Shown: positions 19,662 to 27,607 of the stretch, in pieces | How the letters are laid out: each line of letters begins with the position of its first letter | Numbering within the stretch: the stretch's first letter is position 1 | DNA from: Scytonematopsis contorta HA4267-MV1 | GTDB lineage: Bacteria; Cyanobacteriota; Cyanobacteriia; Cyanobacteriales; Nostocaceae | DNA: 64,000 nt | Direction: 5' to 3' | Assembly (NCBI GenBank): GCA_019359035.1 | Contig: JAHHIC010000048.1 | Span: forward strand, 122,890-186,889 | The notes under the pieces: generated by a model | Told to the model about the DNA's origin: nothing | Database searches by the model: none | The model's input: only the letters and a program-made list of their open reading frames with translations | Position numbers and translations under genes: made by a program

Positions 19662-19685
19662 TAGACGCGATAAATCGCGTCTCTA
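19662..19685. repeat. Palindrome, GACGCGAT core
   Basis: GACGCGAT AA ATCGCGTC at 19664-19681, with TCTA to the right. It is a member of the GTAGAGACG-type palindrome family seen at 25037, 27579, 31300, 36861, 38279 and 43656. Confidence 0.75.
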
Positions 19686-19768
19686 CAATTTTTTTCTGGT
19701 TTTGCATAAAACTGCTGTAAGCCAAGGTTATATATGTATACTTCCATGTAACCAGGGGCAAAACCAAC

Positions 19769-20530
19769 TTGAGAGAGCTTGATTTACCACCCGAAAACAA
19801 CAATAAACCGTCACTAGTGTTGCAATTAACACCTAATGCCTGGGAAAATCAACAAAAGTCTACCAGTAGAGTGAATCGTTCTATGGATGAACTAGACCAT
19901 CGGTTGGAAGAATTAGCTCTTGCTGCTAAAAATTATCCACCCAAAAGCAAAGCAAGACGAAAAGCTTTGACTAAGCTGATAAACGAGGTGCAATATTCCA
20001 ACAAAATTTTTTGTCGAGGAAGATTTGACTTTCCCCAAGAGGTGTACAATGAGGCACTGCAAGAAACTTGGCTGTATATATGCCGAAATATAGAAAATTT
20101 TGACCCTAGCATAGGTCGCGTTATGACTTGGATAAATTTTATATTAGAGAGACGATTTATTAATGTGATTAATCGTCGCACCAAGCAAGCACAACAGCAA
20201 TCTTTAGATGAACCGATTAGACAAAATGAGGGTGAAGGGGATTTTCAAAGAACTCTCCTAGATAAAATAGAAGAAACTAACTTTCATACTCGTTCCCCAG
20301 ATTGGGAAAATGTGCGACATTTAATTGAGGAAGACCCGGATAAGCTATTTAAAGAAAAGTATATAGAAGGTAATCCGAATGCGAATTTTCAAGCTATTGC
20401 TATTCAACGCTTAGACGAAAAATCATGGAAAGATATTTCTCTTTTCTTTCAGATACCTGTCCCAACATTGAGTACTTTTTATCAACGTTGTATTAAACAT
20501 TTCACTCCAATATTTCAGGAGTACTTATGA
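19769..20530 (+). CDS. Sigma-70-like factor of the cyanobacterial CHAT-associated type
   Basis: It has 253 residues. Start TTG at 19769, with AGGGG at 19755-19758 about 10 bases upstream; a later ATG at about residue 39 is an alternative. The centre (about 85-150) has a sigma region 2 look: an acidic helix, ETWLYICRNIENFDP, then WINFILERRFINVINRR. A region 4-like helix pair near the end includes SWKDISLFFQIPVPTLSTFYQR. It lacks a complete classical sigma set and is close to ECF-type proteins. Its stop overlaps the DUF1822 start by four bases. In cyanobacteria such sigma-like genes commonly precede DUF1822 and CHAT-CHASE2 genes, as here. The promoters it would recognise are unknown. Confidence 0.75.
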   Translation: MRELDLPPENNNKPSLVLQLTPNAWENQQKSTSRVNRSMDELDHRLEELALAAKNYPPKSKARRKALTKLINEVQYSNKIFCRGRFDFPQEVYNEALQETWLYICRNIENFDPSIGRVMTWINFILERRFINVINRRTKQAQQQSLDEPIRQNEGEGDFQRTLLDKIEETNFHTRSPDWENVRHLIEEDPDKLFKEKYIEGNPNANFQAIAIQRLDEKSWKDISLFFQIPVPTLSTFYQRCIKHFTPIFQEYL

Positions 20531-21540
20531 TGATTGATTTTGCTATACTTTCTTCAGAGTTATTAATTCTCAAAAATATAATTATGAATTATACAATTAG
20601 TCCCGTAGAGTTCAAAGTTCCATTGACTGCACAAGCTTATAAACAAGCAATTAATTTTAGTCAAGGGCAAAAAAATCCAGAAAAATCCCAGCAGGTTTAT
20701 TTGAATAGCTTAGCAGTTTATGCAGTAAACTTTTACTGTCAGTGTATGGAAATTGAAACTGACTTCAAGAACAGTATGAGTTCAAATTTAGTCAGTTCTT
20801 TATTAATGGATGTTAGTGATTTAGAAATTCCAGGATTTGGTACATTAGAGTGTCGTCCAGTTTTACCTGAAGCAAAAGTAGTACATATTCCCCAAGAAGT
20901 AAGTACAAATAGAATTGGCTATGTAGTCGTTGAAATCAATGAAAAATCTAATGAAGCTATCTTATTAGGATTTATAAAAAATATTTATACTGAGGTATTA
21001 CATCTAAATCAGCTCGGTAATTTAGAAGATTTGCTTGATGAATTCGAGCTTTACCTAGAAACAAGTAATGTTTTTGAGCCAATTATTAAATCTTTAACCA
21101 CAGGAGTAGTAACTATCAGTGACTGGTTAGCAAACTTATTTGAACCAGACTGGCAATCTCCAGAATTAGTTTTTGCTGGGGTTAATCCTCGTAATCGTAG
21201 AAAAAGATTGGAAAATATTAACGTCAGCAGAGCTAAGTTAATTGATTTAGGGATTCAACTTGCAGACGACAAAATCGCTTTGCTTGTAGAAGTTACTAAA
21301 ACAACAGAAGATGAATTAGTTGATATTCTTCTGCAAGTTTTGCCCACAGATAATTCTATTCTTCCCGAAGGCTTAAAGTTAATTGTATTAGATGAGAACT
21401 CTGAAGAAATTACCTCAGCAGAGTCTAGAAATGCTGATAGCTGGATACAACTAGACTTAGAAGAAGGTAAACCTGGAGATAAATTCAAAGTACAAATCAC
21501 TTTAAGAGATGTTAGTATTACCGAAGACTTTGTCATTTAA
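20527..21540 (+). CDS. DUF1822 family protein
   Basis: It has 337 residues. The ATG at 20527 overlaps the sigma-like stop codon (ATGA); an internal ATG at 20584 (MNYTISPVEF) is a plausible alternative that gives the more typical family N-terminus. DUF1822 hallmarks are the early FKVPLTAQAYKQAINFS block, the AVNFYCQCMEIETD segment, and LANLFEPDWQSPELV in the middle. No signal peptide or membrane span is visible, so it is cytoplasmic. The family is known only from cyanobacteria and has no assigned biochemistry. Its position between a sigma-like factor and a CHAT-CHASE2 protein suggests an adaptor or regulator in that cassette (inference). Two hairpin terminators follow it. Confidence 0.82.
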   Translation: MMIDFAILSSELLILKNIIMNYTISPVEFKVPLTAQAYKQAINFSQGQKNPEKSQQVYLNSLAVYAVNFYCQCMEIETDFKNSMSSNLVSSLLMDVSDLEIPGFGTLECRPVLPEAKVVHIPQEVSTNRIGYVVVEINEKSNEAILLGFIKNIYTEVLHLNQLGNLEDLLDEFELYLETSNVFEPIIKSLTTGVVTISDWLANLFEPDWQSPELVFAGVNPRNRRKRLENINVSRAKLIDLGIQLADDKIALLVEVTKTTEDELVDILLQVLPTDNSILPEGLKLIVLDENSEEITSAESRNADSWIQLDLEEGKPGDKFKVQITLRDVSITEDFVI

Positions 21541-21610
21541 ATTTAAAATTATATCAAGTATTTAATAAAAACTATTATTATAAAAAATATACTTGATATA
21601 TTTTACTTAT

Positions 21611-21650
21611 AAAACCCAGTTTGATGAATCAGCTGGGTTTTGTTAATTTT
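21611..21650 (+). terminator. Rho-independent terminator after the DUF1822 gene
   Basis: Stem AAAACCCAG (21611-21619) with CTGGGTTTT (21633-21641), 13-nt loop, then a T-rich tail. It should end the sigma/DUF1822 transcript before the CHAT-CHASE2 gene. Confidence 0.8.
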
Positions 21651-21694
21651 TTTAATATTTTTTTTAAAACTAATATAAATATAATATGAATTTC

Positions 21695-21729
21695 TGCTAT
21701 TCTTTAAACTATAAAGAATAGCATTTTTT
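21695..21729 (+). terminator. Second hairpin with T-tract upstream of the CHAT-CHASE2 gene
   Basis: A perfect 12-bp stem TGCTATTCTTTA (21695-21706) with TAAAGAATAGCA (21712-21723), 5-nt loop, followed by six T. With the previous hairpin it makes a double terminator, or an attenuator if transcripts start between them. Confidence 0.65.
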
Positions 21730-21792
21730 ATGTAATTGACGATTAAGAGCTAATTTCCAATAAAGCAGAAAAATACACAATCACCCGTCACA

Positions 21793-21846
21793 CCAATTAC
21801 CAATTACCAATTACCAATTACCAATTACCAATTACCAATTACCAAT
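21793..21846. repeat. Heptanucleotide tandem repeat (CCAATTA)n touching the CHAT-CHASE2 start codon
   Basis: About 7.5 uninterrupted copies of the 7-nt unit CCAATTA. The last copy ends at the base before the ATG at 21847. It belongs to the STRR class of cyanobacterial heptamer repeats. No Shine-Dalgarno sequence can be seen in it. Confidence 0.9.
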
Positions 21847-24138
21847 ATGGCTAAACTTGTCGTTCTCAAACTAATGCAAGGAAGCTTTGAACAAGGCTTT
21901 AAAGTCATCTTACAAATAGGTGAAGATGGTGCAGTCCCCACAACAGAAATCGATGGCTATCTACCCCCAATTCCGGAAATTGACCGTTGTTACAATTCCT
22001 GGCAAGTAGCTCATCGCTCAGTCAGTCCACCCGCACGTCTCAAAGCCAAAGCCAAACAAGTAAAAAATGTTTCCATAGGTAATACTGCTCAAATCTTAAC
22101 TTCCACCCTCAGAAGTTGGTTAAACGACTCCAACAGTTTCCGTCCCATCCGCGAAAAAATGTATGAAAAACTACAGACTACCGAGAGAATTCGCGTCATC
22201 TTGCAAACCCAAGATACAAAACTATGGCAACTACCTTGGCATTTGTGGGACTTTTTTGAGAGTTATCCTCTAGCAGAACTAGCAGTCAGTACAACTGTTT
22301 ACGAGCAAATCCCCTCAAAATCTACACCTCGCAAAAAGGTAAGAATTTTAGCAGTTTTGGGAGATAGCACCGATATAGATGTAGTCGCAGACCAGAATTT
22401 ATTAAAAAATTTACCTGATGCAGAAACTATATTTTTAGTAGAGCCCACCCTTCAGGAATTAAATAATCAATTATGGGATGAAAAGGGTTGGGATATTTTA
22501 TTTTTTGCAGGTCACAGTCACACCGAGGAAGGTACAGGTTTAATTGATATTAATTCTAACGAAACTTTAGAAATTTCTCAGTTAAAAAATGCTTTACAAA
22601 AAGCTATTAGCCGTGGTTTAAAATTAGCAATCTTTAACTCTTGCGATGGTTTAGGATTAGCGCAGCAATTAGCATCCTTACATATTCCTCAAGTAATTGT
22701 GATGCGAGAACCAGTCCCGGATAAAGTCGCACAAGAATTTTTAAAACATTTTTTAGTCGCATTTTCTAGTGGATATCCTCTTTATCTTGCAGTCAGAGAA
22801 GCACGAGAAAAACTCCAAGGTTTAGAAAATAAATTTCCTTATGCTAGCTGGCTACCAGTAATTTATCAAAATTTAGTCCAAGTACCTCCGACTTGGCAAG
22901 AAATGAAAAGCGAAGTTGCATATTCTATTGTTCGTAAACATAGTTTGATAAACGCATTTTTTACTAGTTTAATAGTGACAACAATCGTCATGACTCTTAG
23001 GTCATTAGGAGTACTTCAGCCTTTAGAATTTAAAGCATTTGACCAAATGTTGATAAGTCGTAAGGAAACTATTAATGAGCGAATTGCGATTATTGCAATA
23101 GATGATATCGATGTTGGAAAACAATTGGATAAACAAAAGCAGGAATCTTCATCAATGAGGTCACTATCAGATGATTCTTTAAAAACTTTACTCAAAATCC
23201 TGAAAAAAAATGGTAACACTTTAGTTGGGTTAGACCTCTACCGTAATACTCCTATAAATAAAATTCCTGAAGGTCTTAATTTAATTGGAGTTTGTAAAGT
23301 CGCAAACCCAATAGATGACGTTGTAGGAAACCCTCCTCCCCCCGGACTTCCTCCCGATAATATCGGTTTTAGCGATGCACCAATAGATATAGATAAAGTT
23401 TTACGTCGTCAAGTTTTGTCAATGCCTTTAGAACCGACATCACCCTGTCAATCTGATTTTTCCTTTAATTTTCAATTAGCATTTCATTATCTTTATCAGC
23501 AAAAAGGAATAGAAGCTGTATTTGACGACAATGGTCTATACTTGCAACTGGGTAAAACTTTGATTAAACGTTTGAATGAAGATAGCCCAGGTTTTTATAT
23601 CAATTCAAATTTAGGAGGGTTTCAAATCTTAGTTAATTATCATAATTATGATATTAAACCTATTAGAATCGGTGACATATTAGATAATCCATCTATTATA
23701 AAAAACATTAAAAATAGAATTATCCTGATTGGTGCTACCCACCAAAAATCTCACGACAAATGGTTAACACCTTATGCTCCACAAGTCCCAGGAGTACAAA
23801 TACAAGCGCAAATGATTAACCAACTCTTGAGTGCAGCTTTGGATAATCGTCCTTTATTATGGTTTTGGCCTGTCTGGCTGGATATTCTTTGGGTTGGGGG
23901 ATGGTCTGCCCTAGTCGCTATTGCCATGTGGCGTTGGAGAACACCTCGATATCAAGTTATCACAATCGCGTCTTCCACAATAACTTTGTACGTGGTCGGT
24001 TGTAGCTTTTTATTTTTACAAGGTGCTGTTATTCCTATTGTACCAACATTAATCGCCGTAGTGACAACAGGTGGAATAGTAATGATTTTTTCAGGGATGT
24101 TACACAAAAAATATAAATTCACCCCAAGGGGTGCTTGA
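21847..24138 (+). CDS. CHAT-CHASE2 membrane protein (caspase-like effector with extracytoplasmic sensor)
   Basis: It has 763 residues. The N-terminal part (about 1-110) is the conserved lead-in of cyanobacterial CHAT proteins (KLVVLKL, then GYLPP). The CHAT domain follows at about 115-345 with the dyad H223 (in FAGHSHT) and C266 (in FNSCDGLG). A membrane span at about 375-392 leads to a CHASE2 domain (about 395-665), an extracytoplasmic ligand-sensing fold, and then hydrophobic helices at about 672-740 anchor the C-terminus. The signal would therefore be read outside and the peptidase act inside. The gene follows the sigma/DUF1822 pair in the same direction but after two terminators, so it may have its own promoter in 21651-21790. 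A heptamer repeat replaces the usual ribosome binding site. The protease target is unknown. Confidence 0.9.
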   Translation: MAKLVVLKLMQGSFEQGFKVILQIGEDGAVPTTEIDGYLPPIPEIDRCYNSWQVAHRSVSPPARLKAKAKQVKNVSIGNTAQILTSTLRSWLNDSNSFRPIREKMYEKLQTTERIRVILQTQDTKLWQLPWHLWDFFESYPLAELAVSTTVYEQIPSKSTPRKKVRILAVLGDSTDIDVVADQNLLKNLPDAETIFLVEPTLQELNNQLWDEKGWDILFFAGHSHTEEGTGLIDINSNETLEISQLKNALQKAISRGLKLAIFNSCDGLGLAQQLASLHIPQVIVMREPVPDKVAQEFLKHFLVAFSSGYPLYLAVREAREKLQGLENKFPYASWLPVIYQNLVQVPPTWQEMKSEVAYSIVRKHSLINAFFTSLIVTTIVMTLRSLGVLQPLEFKAFDQMLISRKETINERIAIIAIDDIDVGKQLDKQKQESSSMRSLSDDSLKTLLKILKKNGNTLVGLDLYRNTPINKIPEGLNLIGVCKVANPIDDVVGNPPPPGLPPDNIGFSDAPIDIDKVLRRQVLSMPLEPTSPCQSDFSFNFQLAFHYLYQQKGIEAVFDDNGLYLQLGKTLIKRLNEDSPGFYINSNLGGFQILVNYHNYDIKPIRIGDILDNPSIIKNIKNRIILIGATHQKSHDKWLTPYAPQVPGVQIQAQMINQLLSAALDNRPLLWFWPVWLDILWVGGWSALVAIAMWRWRTPRYQVITIASSTITLYVVGCSFLFLQGAVIPIVPTLIAVVTTGGIVMIFSGMLHKKYKFTPRGA

Positions 24139-24440
24139 TTTATAGTGTATTTTTAATTTCATTTCAGGACTTCCCTGGAATCCGGATAAAACGAAGTGTA
24201 GTTAAAGTCATCAAGCTAACTGATAAGGTTCGTAGTTGGACTTTAGCCCATTTATAGCCCTTTTAGTGAGCCTATATTACTAATCTATTAAACCTTTCCT
24301 GGTCAACTATTAAAGTTTACCAGATAAATTCTAATGAGTTAATTATACATATAACTCAGAATCCAAAAGTTACCGTAGCTGACCACTATTATAGCAAAAC
24401 CGAGTCAACTGTATAGATAAAATTATACTTACTGAAAACT
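24139..24440. other. Intergenic region, no gene seen
   Basis: AT-rich DNA after the CHAT-CHASE2 gene. No hairpin terminator, repeat or convincing short gene was found. Confidence 0.4.
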
Positions 24441-24674
24441 ATGAAGTGGATATTTGTACTCGTTATTTTATTAAGCAGCGCTGCTTTATACCCATTCCAA
24501 ATTCCAGCGCAAAAGCCATTAATCGTATCAACAAAAGTATCTCAAACAAAAAACACTAGAACTTCTACTCCTAGACCAAAATCTCCTAGCAATAAATTAA
24601 AACGTTTAAATGGACCCCGTGCTGGTTTAGCAGGTGCATCTTTGAACGCACCCAAATCATCAGACAATCCATAA
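24441..24674 (+). CDS. Small secreted basic peptide, MKWI family copy 1
   Basis: It has 77 residues and a good signal peptide: MKWIFVLVILLSSAAL, then cleavage near IPAQ. The mature part is Ser/Thr/Pro- and Lys/Arg-rich with no cysteine, and ends in a Gly/Arg stretch (NGPRAGLAGASLNAP). I recognise no family. It is related to the next small gene: both begin MKWI, have a short export signal and carry a basic RGL/AGL-type motif near the end. Possible roles are a secreted signalling or antimicrobial-like peptide, but nothing in the sequence fixes this. Confidence 0.55.
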   Translation: MKWIFVLVILLSSAALYPFQIPAQKPLIVSTKVSQTKNTRTSTPRPKSPSNKLKRLNGPRAGLAGASLNAPKSSDNP

Positions 24675-24712
24675 TCAGCCCGTGCATTTATTAACTAATT
24701 AAAATTAGACCG

Positions 24713-24889
24713 ATGAAGTGGATATTATTATTTACCCTCACATTCAGTAGCGCTAACGTATACTTTACAGGAGCAAAAGGACAAACCTCACAGGACACAA
24801 GAAAAGCAGTTGTGACTCAAACAGAACAACCACTTAGGTTTAGCTTGATACGCAAACGCAGCAGAGGACTCAGTGGTCTTGCAAGGTAG
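24713..24889 (+). CDS. Small secreted basic peptide, MKWI family copy 2
   Basis: It has 58 residues, starting at ATG 24713 (MKWILLFTLTFSSANVY) and ending RKRSRGLSGLAR. The export signal ends near AKGQ. It lies 38 bases after copy 1 and shares its MKWI start, similar signal length and a basic, Gly-Leu-rich C-terminus. It is probably a diverged tandem duplicate. No ribosome binding site is obvious (upstream AAAATTAGACCG). Confidence 0.45.
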   Translation: MKWILLFTLTFSSANVYFTGAKGQTSQDTRKAVVTQTEQPLRFSLIRKRSRGLSGLAR

Positions 24890-24971
24890 TCCATTTAGCT
24901 GCTTGTGCTTCTCCTATAGTGAGCAAGCTCATAGCCAAACTCATCAGTGTTAAAACAGTATACTTCATCAT
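24870..24971 (-). CDS. Possible 33-residue signal-peptide ORF on the minus strand
   Basis: The frame starts MMKYTVLTLMSLAM and continues to an ideal cleavage site (EAQA/A), leaving only about nine mature residues (KWTTLQDH end). It overlaps the last 20 bases of the plus-strand small gene. It may be a truncated remnant of a secreted-protein gene. No ribosome binding site is visible. Confidence 0.25.
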   Translation of the reverse strand: MMKYTVLTLMSLAMSLLTIGEAQAAKWTTLQDH

Positions 24972-25036
24972 AAACGCATCATTACAATTACCTACGTATA
25001 ATACATAAAATATGTAAACACATAGAGGTTATATCT

Positions 25037-25064
25037 GTAGAGACGTTACATGTAACGTCTCTAC
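25037..25064. repeat. 28-nt perfect palindrome (GTAGAGACGTTACA arms)
   Basis: GTAGAGACGTTACA followed directly by its reverse complement TGTAACGTCTCTAC. An identical copy is at 36861-36888 and a shorter one at 27579-27600. It lies upstream of rpmI. Confidence 0.9.
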
Positions 25065-25143
25065 ATTATTAATTGTTCTGCTGAGAAGCTAGACAGACTA
25101 AAAACGTAGTAATATATTAGATTGTGTCGATTTAAAGCCTATC

Positions 25144-25341
25144 ATGCCCAAACTCAAAACTCGTAAAGCCGCTGCAAAGCGTTTCCGTGCAACTGGCACA
25201 GGGAAAATTGTCCGTCGCAAAGCCTTCAAAAACCACCTCTTAGAGAAGAAAAGTTCTAAGAAGAAAAGCGAACTGTCCAAAGCTGTCTTAGTTAAAGAAT
25301 GCGATGCTGACAACGTGCGCGGTATGATGCCATATTTGTAA
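25144..25341 (+). CDS. rpmI: Ribosomal protein bL35
   Basis: It has 65 residues, the normal length for bL35, and is very basic. The start [14 protein letters not shown] and the block [13 protein letters not shown] are typical. It is a component of the large ribosomal subunit. It lies 45 bases upstream of rplT in the usual rpmI-rplT order, so the two should be co-transcribed. infC, which precedes them in many bacteria, is absent here, as is common in cyanobacteria. Confidence 0.98.
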   Translation: MPKLKTRKAAAKRFRATGTGKIVRRKAFKNHLLEKKSSKKKSELSKAVLVKECDADNVRGMMPYL

Positions 25342-25386
25342 GTTGTTTTTTTGTAAACTAGTCTCTTTTTTCAGGAATATTAAGTT

Positions 25387-25740
25387 ATGACACGGGTAAA
25401 GCGCGGTAACGTAGCACGTAAACGCCGCAATAAAATTCTCAAAATCGCTAAAGGTTACCGGGGTTCCCACTCCACTCTCTTTAGAACTGCTAATCAACAG
25501 GTCATGAAAGCGCTACGAAGTGCATACCGTGACCGCAAGCGTAAAAAACGCGATTTTCGTCGTTTGTGGATAGCTCGTATCAACGCAGCAGTACGCGAAC
25601 AAGGTATGAGCTACAGCAAATTCATGGGAGCTCTCAAAAAATCCAATATCAACCTCAACCGCAAAATGTTGGCTCAATTGGCAGTTTTAGACCCTGCTGG
25701 CTTTACCAAAGTCACCGAAATGGCAAAGCAAGCCCAATAA
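25387..25740 (+). CDS. rplT: Ribosomal protein bL20
   Basis: It has 117 residues, standard for bL20. It starts [14 protein letters not shown] and has the conserved core RAFRTANQ-type block (here [20 protein letters not shown]) and WIARINAA. It binds 23S rRNA early in 50S assembly. In other bacteria L20 represses its own operon by binding the mRNA; no clear mimic of its rRNA site could be identified here by eye. AGGAATATTAAGTT precedes the ATG. Confidence 0.98.
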   Translation: MTRVKRGNVARKRRNKILKIAKGYRGSHSTLFRTANQQVMKALRSAYRDRKRKKRDFRRLWIARINAAVREQGMSYSKFMGALKKSNINLNRKMLAQLAVLDPAGFTKVTEMAKQAQ

Positions 25741-25892
25741 AGTAAAAGGGAAAGGTAGAAGGACGAAGTGCTGCTTGCTACTATACAAACTAAGTTAGCT
25801 TTCCCAGGCTATGATAAGTCCGCGCAGGAAAACTTGGTTTCTATAGCCGCTTTTCTATAACCGCGATATATATAATCGTTAGGTATAAAAAA

Positions 25893-26744
25893 ATGGTATG
25901 CACACGTAAACAAATTATTGTTTCCCTTCTAACTTTTACCTTTTACCTTTTACCCTTTGCCTTTTTAAGCTTGCCCTGCTTAGCCGTCGAACTTTCAGAC
26001 ATTCAGCAACGTGGTCATTTTAAAATTGCCGTCAAAGATAATTTACGTCCCTTAGCATTTAAAGATATCAACGGCAATTTACAAGGCTTAGAAATTGATT
26101 TAGCCCAACGCTTAGCACAAGACTTACTGGGAAAAGCAAATTCGGGAAAAGAAAATTCCGGAAAAACTAACCTGGTCAAATTTAAACCCGTTACTAATCG
26201 CGACCGCATTTCCCAAGTATTAGATAATAAAGTTGACTTCACCATTGCCAGAGTCACCGCTACAGCTTCTCGCGCTCGTTTAGTTAACTTCAGTATTCCC
26301 TACTACCTAGATGGCACAGTCATAGTTACAAAAAATACTAGCTTGCAAAAATTTAGTGATTTTACAAAACTGAAAATAGCTGTTCTTGAAGCTTCTAGCA
26401 CAATAAGCCGAATCAAGTATTTTATACCCACTGCTGAGTTAGTGGGAGTAAATTCATACCAACAAGCATTAGAACTACTAGAAAAAAATGGCGCAGATGG
26501 CTTCGCAGCAGACGCAAGCGTTTTAGCAGGATGGGTACAACAATATCGCCAATACCGCTTGTTATCAACCCCTCTCTCAACCGAACCACTATCCGTAGTC
26601 ATACCCAAAGGATTGCAGCACGACGAATTGCGAAGAAAAATAAACGAAGCAATAGCAGGCTACTTAGAATCAGGATGGCTAAAAGAACGTGCAAAACATT
26701 GGGGTCTCCCAACCTTCGACCTAACCCTAGACCTGACTCAATAG
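25893..26744 (+). CDS. Periplasmic solute-binding protein, family 3 (amino-acid type)
   Basis: It has 283 residues. The signal peptide covers about residues 1-32 (long hydrophobic core, ending CLAVE). The mature protein opens with ELSDIQQRGHFKIAVKDNLRPLAF, shown here as two parts: a typical RG-x-L/F-x-IAV start, then the ligand-pocket strand. It then continues with GLEIDLAQRLAQ and the DFTIARVTAT block, as in extracellular solute-binding family 3 domains (SBP_bac_3). It would deliver a polar amino acid or similar ligand to an ABC importer, but no permease or ATPase gene is adjacent, so it is an orphan or serves a distant system. A short basic insertion (GKANSGKENSGKTN) in the first lobe is unusual. 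Confidence 0.87.
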   Translation: MVCTRKQIIVSLLTFTFYLLPFAFLSLPCLAVELSDIQQRGHFKIAVKDNLRPLAFKDINGNLQGLEIDLAQRLAQDLLGKANSGKENSGKTNLVKFKPVTNRDRISQVLDNKVDFTIARVTATASRARLVNFSIPYYLDGTVIVTKNTSLQKFSDFTKLKIAVLEASSTISRIKYFIPTAELVGVNSYQQALELLEKNGADGFAADASVLAGWVQQYRQYRLLSTPLSTEPLSVVIPKGLQHDELRRKINEAIAGYLESGWLKERAKHWGLPTFDLTLDLTQ

Positions 26745-26855
26745 GTTAGTAGTAGCGCTTTAGCGCAGTTTCTTAACTTTTAATATGTACTTATATCCTC
26801 CCACTCCTGATTCCTAGATAATAGAGAAGAACGTTTTAAAAGTTGATAAAAGACA

Positions 26856-27380
26856 ATGGACAGTAATCTAGCAGTTGTTTATCTGGGAATACTAGTAGCG
26901 TTACTCACATTCACGGTTGTGACCGTTTTTGTCCAGATTTTCAAAACTCGTAGAGTGGAAGGCTCTCTGTCACGCTTGCGGAAAAAGCTGACTAAGGACA
27001 AAGGAACTACCCAAGAATATTACGAACTCGGTAGTATTTACCTAGAGAAAAAAGTTTATTCTCAAGCTATAAGCCTGTTTCAAAGAGCCTTGAAATCAGC
27101 AGAAGAAGACGGAGAAGAAAATTTAGCTCCAATTTACAACGGATTAGGCTACGCTTACTTTGCTCAAGAACAATACGATTTAGCAATTCGACAGTATAAA
27201 GAAGGACTGAAATTAAAACCCGATTATGTAACCGCACTTAATAACCTCGGTCACGCTTATGAGAAGAAAAAATTGTCCACACAAGCATTAGAAATGTATG
27301 AAGAAGCACTAAAATTTGACCCCAAAAACGCCACAGCTAAACGTCGTGCGGAATCTTTGCGACGCTTAGTTGTTGCGTAG
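26856..27380 (+). CDS. ycf37: Ycf37-like TPR protein (photosystem I assembly)
   Basis: It has 174 residues. One N-terminal membrane helix (about 7-28) is followed by a basic linker and three TPR units at about 50-160 (YYELGSIYLEKKVYSQAI, YNGLGYAYFAQEQYDLAI, LNNLGHAYEKKKLSTQAL). The size, single N-terminal anchor and three TPRs match Ycf37, the cyanobacterial counterpart of plant Pyg7, which helps assemble or stabilise photosystem I at the thylakoid membrane. The block AYFAQEQYDLAIRQYKE agrees with my memory of that family. A generic membrane TPR protein cannot be excluded without a search. Confidence 0.72.
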   Translation: MDSNLAVVYLGILVALLTFTVVTVFVQIFKTRRVEGSLSRLRKKLTKDKGTTQEYYELGSIYLEKKVYSQAISLFQRALKSAEEDGEENLAPIYNGLGYAYFAQEQYDLAIRQYKEGLKLKPDYVTALNNLGHAYEKKKLSTQALEMYEEALKFDPKNATAKRRAESLRRLVVA

Positions 27381-27399
27381 GCTTGTTAACTGTTGACTG

Positions 27400-27567
27400 T
27401 TGAGTGTCAACAGTAATTATCCAATTTTTTTTCATGAATCATTTAGCTTAATCAGTAAGAAGCCCTGCACCATACACTTTGTGTTGGGAGTACTTTGTAC
27501 AACAGATGAAGAAATCGAGGCTGAACTGATAAAGCGTATAAAACAAAAATCTCAGCCGACTTCGTAA
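27400..27567 (+). pseudogene. Possible gene remnant, 55 codons
   Basis: An open frame from TTG 27400 to TAA 27565-27567 has a coding-like charged C-terminal half (TTDEEIEAELIKRIKQK). There is no ribosome binding site and no recognised family. It begins within a GTTGACTGTTGAGTGTCAACAG repeat. It may be the tail of a decayed gene. Confidence 0.2.
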
Positions 27568-27578
27568 ATTGAGTCACG

Positions 27579-27600
27579 GAGACGTTACGTGTAACGTCTC
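27579..27600. repeat. Near-palindrome GAGACGTTAC-GT-GTAACGTCTC
   Basis: Shortened member of the GTAGAGACG palindrome family. It sits just beyond the stop codon of the minus-strand lipoprotein gene and could serve as that gene's terminator stem. Confidence 0.75.
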
Positions 27601-27607
27601 TACATAA

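Noticed and set aside
21793..21846. Heptamer arrays (also at 28702, 33828 and 41698) considered as iterons or CRISPR
   Set aside because: Seven-base units without spacers in unrelated contexts match the STRR repeats of cyanobacteria.
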